Of a DNA stretch of 64,000 nucleotides, positions 1 through 8,650 are shown one piece after another; positions within the stretch are counted from its first letter, which is position 1; each line of letters begins with the position of its first letter. Origin of the DNA: Struthio camelus (lineage: Eukaryota > Chordata > Aves > Struthioniformes > Struthionidae); NCBI RefSeq assembly GCF_040807025.1, contig NC_090951.1, forward strand, positions 1,798,001-1,862,000. Direction: 5' to 3'. Position numbers and translations under genes: made by a program. Below the pieces are notes generated by a model. That model did not search any database. It had not been told where the DNA came from and saw only the letters and a list, made by a program, of their open reading frames with translations.

Positions 1-590
1 GATGTGACGGCTCTCTAGTCTGAGGCCAATTCATTCCTCAGCTTTTGGCTGCACTTGGCACTTAGTCCATTTCTGTTGATGGTCACATGTGTGAAAGCTC
101 AGACAAGTCTAACTAGCTTTCCTGGTGCAACAGCTCCTGGTACTGTTTAGTCCTCTTTAGATGACAGCACATGCAGAATCGGAGCCTGCTGCTCATAAGA
201 GCAGGCTGGAATACAGGCAGACATCTGACCAGGTTAGTTTGATTTCAAAGCTTTAGGCACTGAGGCTTTCAGCAGCTTTGTAGAGATTCTTCTACAAAGA
301 ATCACAGATTATTTTAGGCTGGAAGGGACCTCTGGAGGTCATTCTGGTCCGACTGCCCGTTCAAACCAGGCACGAGAGCAGAAAATACCAGTCAGCACTA
401 AAAACTGAACATAGCTCTAAAAACAGTGGTTAGAAACGGGGCTGCCCTCACAACCATTACCACAACCCCTTTCAGGCAAGGTCCTGAACTCATAGCCAGA
501 TTACACAGGTAGTGTCCTATCTCCCTCCTTGTGGAACAGATATCCCTGTCACATCTAAGGCCAAAAATCACAAGGCAAAGAAAGCACTAC
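1..590. other. TCF25 intron 4 (partial)
   Basis: Unique intronic DNA apart from the CR1 fragment at about 296-367. No further TCF25 exon was recognised on the minus strand here. Confidence 0.8.
296..367 (-). mobile_element. CR1 LINE 3' tail fragment
   Basis: The stretch starting AGAATCACAGATTATTTTAG and running through GGCTGGAAGGGACCTCTGG resembles, as its reverse complement, the 3' end of chicken-repeat-1 LINEs. Only about 70 bases of 5'-truncated, diverged tail remain, with no coding part. The insertion is in TCF25 intron 4. It is the best in-sequence hint that the genome is avian or at least sauropsid. Confidence 0.75.
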
Positions 591-715
591 CTGTGCTCTA
601 CATAGAGCAGAGGCCTGCTGTCAGCAATTATTCCGCTCTGGGTTTGTTGCAATAGCCCATTGGTATCCTCAATCTTCTCCAGAAGGCTGTCGATGTCTTC
701 CAGGTCATTGTCTTC
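591..715 (-). CDS. TCF25: TCF25 coding exon 4
   Basis: Residues 142-182 plus two bases of the next codon. The acceptor is ATCTTAAG|GAAGAC and the donor CACAG|GTAGTG. It encodes EDNDLEDIDSLLEKIEDTNG and ends LLYVEHR, the most conserved part of the protein within this window. The following exon is outside the window. Confidence 0.94.
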
Positions 716-3700
716 CTTAAGATAGGCACATGCAAAGACAATGTAATTGTTACAGTATGAGTCACTGCTGCACGCAAGTCACCCAGAAGGAATCATACAC
801 AGCTGCCTCCAAATCCTTTGGCTTGTCCTGATCCCAACGCTCCGTGCAATACTGGTGCGGCCTAGCCCCTACTTCTCACCCAGCCGCTACCCCATCTCCC
901 ACGGCCGGCGCGCACATGCACTCTCTCTCAACTGAGGCCCCCTGCTCTCCACCCGGTGCTCATTTCCCACAGGAACAGCACCCCAGAGCCTGCCTTCACT
1001 GCCTGGCTGCCACACCAAAAGGGCCAGCCGCTCTTCTCCACTTGCTCAAAGTATCATAGGCCTTTTGTGCTTCACACTGTCAGGAGTCTAAATGTGCCAG
1101 CTAAACATGCCTAGCGTGGGCAAGAGCTGGCAGGCTTTCCGCTGATCTCATGCTCTGGGCCCAAACTAGATGGCCACAGTAGTAGTTTCTGACATAACAC
1201 AAAGCTTACGAGCCTACGTGCATCTGCTCTCTAGTCTGTCCCTCCCCACCCATCATTCGCTGTGCTCTAATTTATTTAAACTACAATCTTTAATTTCTAA
1301 AACACAGTGAAATGTTGGGGTGCCCATTTTAATTATAAACATCTAAATAATCAGCCTTCACTTCCCTTGGAAGCACTAAGTTACTGCTGCGATCCTTGTG
1401 ATAAGATATCGAACACTTGTGTGCTTTTAACCCAGTTATAATGTAACACATGGCCACTTTTCCAGTTTGTTGATAACCAGGAGAATATACTCTATCAACA
1501 CACACTAAACAGTTGTATAACCCTTTTATTCATATTTTTCTCTATTTTTCCCCCAAATGGCAAGTGATGCATTTCTTATGTAGCCGATTAACTTTCTCCT
1601 CATGATGTGCGCGGGTGGAATGTAGAATTCCATTCAAAACACAAACAGCATTCTGAGGCTGCCTTTATTAGCTAAATATAGCCACACTGTGTGTAGTGGA
1701 TATATAAAAAATTGAACATGTCTTGCATCTAAGTGATTGAACAAAGGTAGCATTATTTCTAGTTACCAAAGCAAACAGCCTGTTTCTGGGGATTAAGTCT
1801 GCCTAGAGCCGGCAGATGTCACCCTATTGCTCGCTATTCTTGGTCTGGGAAAAGAAACAGGCTTTCCTGCCATGTCACTCCCTGACCACTTTCTCAGCCT
1901 TGGTAACCAGCTTCCGAACTTACCTGGGTGAATCCTCTGGGAGGAGGAGTGCCTGGCACCTGCACAGGCAATCACTGCTCACAACAGCCAGTTCAGCATT
2001 TCAGCACATCATGGCTCAATACGTTTAGCAAAGGATTTCCCCCAAGTGAATAGTTAAGACTTTTTAAACCTTAGCAGAAAATATTTCACCACTTTAATAA
2101 CTGTATTTCTGTTGAATTTAAATGATTAATGGCAGCAATATATTTCACATAGGCTAGGTGACTTAATGTGTGAAGTATACTTAAATATAAAAATGTGTCT
2201 TTTACAATTTAATCCACAACACACGCAAACACCGGGTGAAGTTCTTAACCCTCTTCAAGTGCACTTCTTTAGGGGTAGACAGCTTAGTCAAAGAGAATCA
2301 GTCCCCCTTGTTCCCTTCATCACCAAAAGGACAGGAGCAAGTCCCACTGGAAGAGCACCTGGCAACACGTTGGCTGATAACGCATGTGACACCAGCAGAT
2401 GCTCTCGTCAGCATTTAGCTATTAGATGCCAAACCGGAGAGGAAGGTGCATTGCTGTGCATGGAGGAGAAGCAGGCAAAGGTAACGTGACTCATTGCTTG
2501 CTGACAGCGAGAACTTGGTATGATTCTGCAGAGCTGGAACAGCTACTTATGTAGGGCAAGCAAAGTACAATGAAAATGCAAAAACCCTCTCAAGTCCTAA
2601 AGAGCCTCCTCCTGTGCAAAGCCTCAAAGTATAGATGAAAGAGAAGATGTTGCTGTGATGATTCCAGCTCTAACCATCTGCAGCAGAGCTGTGCTAGTTC
2701 CACTTGCTTGAAAGGCTACAGTCAAAAGCTGTTGTTTCTATTTCATAATTTTAAAGGAGCACTGTGTAAGAGGGAGCATTTTTGCCTCAAAACATTTTCC
2801 ACTACCACACGAGTATTGATATTTTGTCAACCCCCATGCAGAAGTTTGCATGGCTGCTAAGTCTCAGAACAAATGCAGACATACCAGAGTCTCGCCTGCT
2901 GAAGTTTTCTTGGTTTTCCTTTTCTTTTTTTTCTTTCGTGGCTTGTTACTCGACATAGGCTGCAAAGATAAATGAAACAGCTGCCAGAGTACGTTCCTGG
3001 AATGCAGTGAGAAACGCTGCAAGGGGGAGAAGCGTTTCCACAGGGATCAGCACATCGAAAGGTCCCTCAAATGAAACCAACATTCATCCTTTCAAGTTTG
3101 CCAGCAAGCAGAAATCAAGACACAAGGAAAAATACAGAGGAAAGCACCAAAAATTCACAAATGTAAGGGTTAAATCTCAAAAGCCTTTCATGTATGTCTA
3201 ATACTACAGAGTCAGAGAAGAAACAGTTCTTCCAAATACGACGTATCTAAAATGTTTCATCTTTCCTCTACTCCGGAGCATAAAGAGATTTCTTTCTTTC
3301 CAGTGAGCAACACAGTTTCAGCAGTCTCTCTGATCACCACAGAAACCTACAGCTGCCTGAAAACATCACACAATACTGGCTCCTCTCACTACAGATGTAA
3401 CTATTTCAGCTCACAACACTGCATACCATTCTCCAACCCGACAGCCATGCTGTTATCTGTACCAGCCCTTCTCCAAGGCATACAGAGCTAAAACACACAT
3501 TTCCAGGATTGTCAGCTCTACAGAGGTAATATACCCAAGAAGTAACAGCATTACAAGAACGGCTCTAAAGCTCCTGAGCTGTTTTCAGAACCAGGGGCAT
3601 ATGCAGCCCCAATTCAGCTCTGTCACGTGACAGGGAGACACATGCTGAGGGCTCTCACATTTCTATCCAGGAAACCCTAAATGAAAAAGCAGGTGTACTC

Positions 3701-6700
3701 AGAAGTTTTTACGCAGCAAACAGCCCGGGCCAGGGCCACCCTGGAGCCGATGCCTCACTGCTCACGTGGAGATGGATCAGCAGAGCTCATGTTCTGCATT
3801 CAAACTGTTCCCAATCCACTGGACCAGTTGAGTGCACCAGCCCAGCTAAACCGCGCACAGGCTCTGGTCTTTGCTCCTCTGGCCACACTGCCAGGCATCC
3901 AGAACACACAGGCACACACACCAGCTGTGGAGTCCCAACAGAAGAGGCCAAGGGGCTAATCCCCTTTCATTCCCCCCACAGGACACGGGGCAGGCTTCCA
4001 ATGTTGAATTGTTACTCAAAAAGCCCCTTTCCTTATGTGCTTCTTACAATAGTTCTACCAGCAGGTACTTTGTGCTGAGATAGACTACAAGAAGGGCTCT
4101 TAGCAGAAAATGACAACAAAATACTGTAAGAAAGAAGTTCGATGCTTAATTTACATTGTTTGGGTTCTTCGTGTCATTCTCTCCAAAATAAACGCTTCAC
4201 TGAAGATTAATCCAACAGCCCAGCCCTGTCCACAATGTAGAGCTAAAGTAGTTGTGCAACGAAGGAAGCAGAGAAGCAATCTCCGTTTCAGAATCCCAGG
4301 GGTGCTTTTCTCCTCATATGCTTTGCATAACCTCAGTGCTCATGAGAGCACATGGGCAGCAAGAATAGCACAAGGTCTTACTCAGGGAGACGTCCTAGGA
4401 ACTTTCCCTTTGCAACTGTAAAATATCTCCCTGGATGCAAGGCAGAAACACCTGCATATTCTATGGGCTTCCTAACACAACCCTCAGCCAAGTAGTGTTG
4501 AATCTGCTCCAGGCCTAGAGCCTGCAGGAGAGCCTGGTCAGATTGTGCAGCAATTTGGGGATAGCACACTTCAATTAGTGTGTAAGGTCAGTACCCCCAG
4601 CTAACAAACTGGGGCATTAACTGGGGAAGATGGACAGCCTGCACTTCTGAAGAAACATTAACATGCATCTACTTATTATTTCTTTAAGCTCCATGCTTGT
4701 GTCCCTGCCCCTGATGCTCACATTCTCAGCCTGTGACAAAACCTACAAGTAATAAGAAACACTTCTCTGTCACTAACACAAAGCCGCTCAGCTCAAACAG
4801 AAGCAGGAAAATAAATGTGGCAGCCCTCTTTCCATACCTTGTGTGGCTACAGTCATCATTACTAAATATCTGCAGTTTATTTACCGTTTGGTCCTGCTGA
4901 TCTGCATCTTCCCCATCTCTCTGCCCATCACCTTCTGTCTCTTTAGTTACAGGCACTCCACCATTCCCTTCTGCTACATCTTGCTCTTTGAGCCTGGCAT
5001 CTACTCGCTCCTCTTTGAATGATGGGTCATCCTCCAATTCTTCATTGGTAATCTGTGCAAACAGAGGAATAAGATGCAGAAACAGCAGGCACGTAGCTAG
5101 CTTCTGCCCTCTCCTGCTTCCAGCAGGACAGAATTTCATAGGAATCTGCTCTGCTCACACCTGGAAGTGAAAGAGGAGAAATCCACAAGCGTGACAGAAG
5201 CAGAGCAGGGCTCAGCTTCCCCAGTCATCTTCTCCAGCAGCTGAATGGGGCACAATGGCTCATTTAAAGAGTGTTGCCTAGTGGGCACCTGGAATGGCCT
5301 AACATCCACTGACTTATCAGAAGGGAGCACAGGGCCACAACAAAGCGTCCACTACGCAGCGCAGCGGCAGAAAAACATGGCCCTGTCTGGACTCTGCTCG
5401 TCTTTGGGAGGAGTCAAAAACCAGCTTTGGCCACACTCACACAGCCAGGCCCTGGGGAAGGAGAGGTAACCACTGCCCAAGAGAAGCACTGGGGCTGGCC
5501 AAGAGTGGAGGGACTAGACTGCCCCACCGAGGACCAACGGTGCCATCAGGGCCCACGTGACCCCAGACCTTCAGCTCTAGCATCTTGCAGGAGTGGAAAG
5601 GTGGCAGAAACACTGCCAAAAACAGCATCGTGCCCCGATACTCAGACCCAGCTCCGACAACACCTGCCCATCCCACCTCTCCCCACCACATCCGTCTAAT
5701 GCTCTACACCTGCAGTGTAGTCCCTCTTGTACAGTCGCTCGCAACCCTGCTCCCCATGCCCACCCCAGCTTGTACTGCTCAGCGCCCCCTCCCCTGCTCC
5801 TAAACACTGCTGCCCCTCACACCCTTCCCTCCATCCCCCTGACTCTTCCGCTGCCCCCCTGCTGATTCCTCTCACCTCCAGCCAGGCCATTGCCACCTCC
5901 CTCAGCCCCAGCCCACTCTGTCCCCAGGCCACCCCCACCCCACATGCAGCACATCCCTCAGACTGCTTCTCAGTGCACCCCACTTTCTCCCCTAAACCTC
6001 CCCAGGATTCCCCCACCACTTCCCCCCAGTCCATCTGAGTCCTTTCAGTCCGCGCTCCCAGCTCAGCCCCAGTTGCTGCCCCCTCAGGCCACTCCCCACC
6101 CCTCAACTCACCGCCACCCCCCAGGACCCTCCTCTTCCAGCTCCCCAAGTCACCTCCAGTTCTCCCCCAAGACACTCTAGTCATTGTCCCCCATGACCCT
6201 CTCCCCTCCAGGGGCCACCCAGCCACCACCACCCCCATCGCTCCCCACTCCACACCTCCCAGGACCTGCCCCCAGTCACTCCCTCTCCTCAACCCCCTCC
6301 CAGTGACCATCCCGCTTTGGTCCCCTCCCCAGACCCCCTCTCAGGAACTGTCACCTTGCTCATTCCCACCCAGCCACTGCCCCACCACCACTGTCACCCT
6401 TCCCAGTCACTGTTATCCCATCACTGCCCCCCCAGTCACCCCCTCACAGTCACTCCTCCCTCAGTCATCTCCTTCCAGTCACTGTCACCCTAGTGGCCCC
6501 CTCCCAGTCACCCCCTTCACAGTCACCCCAGTCACTCCTCCCCCATTCACCCCCTTACAGCCACTGCTACCTCATCACTGCCATCCCAGTCACCCCCTCC
6601 CCAGATACTCCCCTCACAGCCACCCCCTCACCCCCCCAGTCACTGTCACCCCAGTCACACTCTCCTCCAAATACTCCCCTCACAGCCACCCCTCATAGAA

Positions 6701-7449
6701 GTCACCCCATCACCCCCTCCCCCAGATACTCCTTCACAGCCACCCCCTCATAGAAGTCACCCCATCACCCCCTCCCCGCCACTGTCACCCCACTCACCCC
6801 CTCAGAAGTCACCCCTTCCCCACCCCTCCCCAGTCACCCCCTCACAGAAGCCACCCCGCCACTGTCACCCCACTCACCCCCTCACAGAAGTCACCCCTTC
6901 CCCACCCCTCCCCAGTCACCCCCTCACAGAAGCCACCCCGCCACTGTCACCCCACTCACCCCCTCACAGAAGTCACCCCTTCCCCACCCCCTCCCCAGTC
7001 ACCCCCTCACAGAAGCCACTCCGTCACTGTCACCCCACTCACCCCCTCACAGAAGTCACCCCCTCACAGAAGCCACTCCATCACTGTCACCCCACTCACC
7101 CCCTCACAGAAGTCGCCCCTTCCCCAGTCACCCCCTCACAGAAGCCACCCCGTCACTGTCACCCCACTCACCCCCTCACAGAAGTCGCCCCTTCCCCAGT
7201 CACCCCCTCACAGAAGCCACTCCGTCACTGTCACCCCCACTCCCCGCCGCCGCCTCCGCCGCCCCTCACCAGCTCGAAGCGGTTGCTGACGCCGGGCCGA
7301 GCCGGTCCCCGGCAGCGGCCGGGGGCAGCGGCATCGCCCGGCGGCTCCTGGCAGCGGCCGGGGCCGGAGGCCAGGCCCAGCTGACCCAGGCCCGGCTCCT
7401 CCTGGCCCCGCTGCTCGCCCCGCAGCCGCCGCAGGGCCCGCCGCGACAT
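591..7449 (-). CDS. TCF25: TCF25 gene, 5' part (coding exons 1-4; continues beyond the left edge)
   Basis: TCF25 (NULP1) is the vertebrate counterpart of yeast Rqc1, a subunit of the ribosome quality control complex that works with Listerin and NEMF on stalled 60S subunits; older work describes it as a transcriptional repressor. Four coding exons join without a frame break: 7270-7449, 4885-5052, 2885-2959 and 591-715, giving about 182 residues of a protein of roughly 670. The start MSRRALRRLRGEQRGQ is the family N-terminus. Exon 3 carries a lysine-rich nuclear-localisation-like block and exon 4 the segment LEDIDSLLEKIED followed by LLYVEHR, both conserved. The conserved Tcf25 domain lies left of the window. 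Transcription runs leftward, in tandem with SPIRE2. Identification is from remembered family sequence. Confidence 0.96.
716..2884. other. TCF25 intron 3
   Basis: A 2.2-kb intron of ordinary composition that becomes AT-rich between about 1260 and 2250. No coding exon, RNA gene or tandem repeat was recognised; short open frames here show no protein family resemblance. Confidence 0.75.
2885..2959 (-). CDS. TCF25: TCF25 coding exon 3 (polybasic)
   Basis: Residues 117-141, 25 codons, phase 0 at both ends. The acceptor is CTTTGCAG|CCTATG and the donor CTG|GTATGT. It encodes PMSSNKPRKKKKKRKTKKTS then AGETL, a lysine/arginine block expected to act as a nuclear or nucleolar signal or to bind RNA. A matching basic block lies at the same place in mammalian TCF25. 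Confidence 0.92.
2960..4884. other. TCF25 intron 2
   Basis: A 1.9-kb intron between the polybasic exon 3 and the acidic exon 2. I see no additional exon and no repeat. Confidence 0.75.
4885..5052 (-). CDS. TCF25: TCF25 coding exon 2
   Basis: Residues 61-116, phase 0 at both ends. The acceptor is TTTGCACAG|ATTACC and the donor ACG|GTAAAT. It begins ITNEELEDDPSF, continuing the conserved motif started by FEL in exon 1, and is otherwise acidic and low in complexity (EGDGQRDGEDADQQDQT), typical of the disordered N-terminal region of this protein. Confidence 0.94.
5740..6780. repeat. C-rich degenerate tandem tract in TCF25 intron 1
   Basis: Plus strand almost free of G runs, built from diverged short units such as CAGTCACCCCCTCCC and CAGTCACTGTCACCC. 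It grades into the regular 82-base array on its right and probably represents older copies of it. Long open frames on both strands here are compositional. Confidence 0.8.
6781..7235. repeat. 82-base minisatellite array in TCF25 intron 1
   Basis: Higher-order units of about 82 bases starting ACTGTCACCCCACTCACCCC and containing CTCACAGAAGTCACCCC and CTCACAGAAGCCACCCC. Units starting near 6781 and 6861 are nearly identical; those after about 7010 are shortened to about 55-75 bases. On the TCF25 sense strand each unit contains GGGGGTGAGTGGGG, a strong 5'-splice-site look-alike. Confidence 0.88.
7270..7449 (-). CDS. TCF25: TCF25 coding exon 1
   Basis: Residues 1-60. The start codon is the complement of 7447-7449, chosen because MSRRALRRLRGEQRGQ is the conserved N-terminus. 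The exon ends with FEL at the donor CTG|GTGAGG (phase 0). The middle, about residues 17-54, is Gly/Pro/Ala/Arg-rich and lacks the acidic Asp/Glu run that the human protein has just after this start, so it is either diverged or was remodelled by the GC-rich background. Confidence 0.93.
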
Positions 7450-7565
7450 GGAGCTGCGCGCCGCACTGCGCCTGCGCGCGCCTGCGCGTCCGCCCCGCCC
7501 CGCGCCTGCGCCCCCCGGCCCCGGCCCCGGCCCCGCCCCGCGGCGCGCGCAGGCGCAGTGCGGCG
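7450..7565 (-). promoter_or_regulatory. TCF25 core promoter (CpG-rich, NRF1-like and GC boxes)
   Basis: The 110 bases upstream of the start codon are almost pure G+C. They contain repeated GCGCCTGCGC-type elements at about 7466-7486 and 7545-7558, resembling paired half-sites for NRF1, and CCCCGCCCC GC boxes at about 7493-7502 and 7532-7540. There is no TATA box. This is the usual architecture of a broadly expressed gene, but the transcription start was not determined. Confidence 0.6.
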
Positions 7566-7616
7566 GCCCGCCATCAGCCTCGCGCCTCCCCCAGCCGCCG
7601 CAGCGCGAAATCTGTC

Positions 7617-8130
7617 TCGAGGGGGGGCACGGCCCGGGGACGGAACGTCCGGGGGAAACACGGCCTGGGGAAACATGGCCCGGGGGGATGCCACGGAGAG
7701 GCCAAGGCCTGGGGGGTATCGCCCTGGGGGAGGGCAGCGTGGGGTATCACCCTGGGGGGGGGCACGGTGTGAGGGTATCGCCCTGGGGGGGCAGCATGGG
7801 GGTATCGCCCGAGGGGGGGGCATGGCCTGGGGGTATCACCCCGGGGGGGGCAGCATGGGAGTATCACCCTGGGGGAGGCACGGTGTGAGGGTGTCGGCCG
7901 GGGGGGGGGGGCAGCATGGGGGTACCACCCTGGGGGAGGCACGGTGTGAGGGTGTCGCCCGGGGGGGGGGCAGGGGGGTATCACCCTGGGGGAGGCACGG
8001 TGTGAGGGTGTCGCCCGGGGGGGGGCAGCATGGGGGTACCACCCTGGGGGAGGCACGGTGTGAGGGTGTCACCCTGGGGGGGGCAGCAGGGGGGTATCAC
8101 CCCGGGGGGGGCATGGCGTAAGGGTATCGC
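7617..8130. repeat. G-run minisatellite between TCF25 and SPIRE2
   Basis: Imperfect units of about 57 bases, each with GGGGGAGGCACGGTGTGAGG and runs of 7 to 10 consecutive G on the plus strand joined to GCAGCATGGGGGTA. About 8-9 degenerate copies lie directly upstream of the TCF25 promoter and downstream of the SPIRE2 poly(A) signal. The G runs satisfy the usual G-quadruplex pattern. Confidence 0.85.
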
Positions 8131-8231
8131 CCCCCACCTCACCCCCCACCACCGCCACGGCCCCGTTGCCCCCTGCGCTGGCCCGCGGCCCCGCTCCCGC
8201 GCAGCATCACCCCCCGGGCAGCCCAAAGCCA

Positions 8232-8237
8232 TTTATT
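8232..8237 (-). terminator. SPIRE2 poly(A) signal AATAAA
   Basis: Complement of TTTATT, 218 bases downstream of the SPIRE2 stop codon. It is the only canonical AATAAA before the G-run array and the TCF25 promoter, which makes it the likely 3' end of SPIRE2. Confidence 0.75.
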
Positions 8238-8454
8238 CGCGGGGGGGCCGGGGGGTACAGAGGGGCCGCGGCGACGCGGCCGGCCGGTCGGCAGGCACCG
8301 AGGCGTCCCGGTGGCGCGGGCTCAGCACCGCGCCAGGTCCGGCAGCCCCCGGCGCCTGCTACGGAGAGCCGCGGAGCCACATCCCCAAATATATAAATAT
8401 AGAGGCTGTCTGTGTGTCCTATGTATATATGTACAGGGGGGCGGCCGCCAGCCC
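8232..8454 (-). other. SPIRE2 3' untranslated region
   Basis: Short 3' UTR inferred between the stop codon and the AATAAA signal. It contains an AT-rich island (8385-8435) that stands out in very GC-rich surroundings. The true cleavage site is unknown. Confidence 0.6.
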
Positions 8455-8650
8455 TCACTGGTGCCAGGAGGCGCCGCGGCGGGCGCGGGGCGGCGCGGCG
8501 TTGAGCGCGGCCACGCTGCGGCGGCTGGAGCGGATGACGTCGGCCACGAAGCCGGTGCAGTCGCTGCAGACGTCGCGGAGCACGGCGCCCTGGGCGTAGA
8601 TGTGGGGGAACTCCTCCTCGATGCGGCGCCAGCGGGTGCCGGGCAGCGAG
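8455..8650 (-). CDS. SPIRE2: SPIRE2 coding exon 15 and stop
   Basis: Residues 625-689. It includes [20 protein letters not shown] then [19 protein letters not shown], the conserved C-terminal zinc-binding half, and ends ASWHQ with TGA at 8455-8457. The acceptor is GTGCCCACAG|CTCGCT. Human SPIRE2 extends about 12 residues further. Confidence 0.95.

Larger units (their letters stand above)
5053..7269. other. TCF25 intron 1
   Basis: A 2.2-kb intron. The part next to exon 2 (5053-5650) is ordinary unique DNA. From about 5740 to 7235 it is a C-rich, G-poor, repeat-derived tract (listed separately) that reaches to within about 30 bases of the exon 1 donor. Confidence 0.8.

Noticed and set aside
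5696-6310. 204-codon Gly/Trp/Glu-rich minus-strand frame in TCF25 intron 1
   Set aside because: Lies in the C-rich degenerate repeat tract, and no exon is missing between TCF25 exons 1 and 2 by phase.
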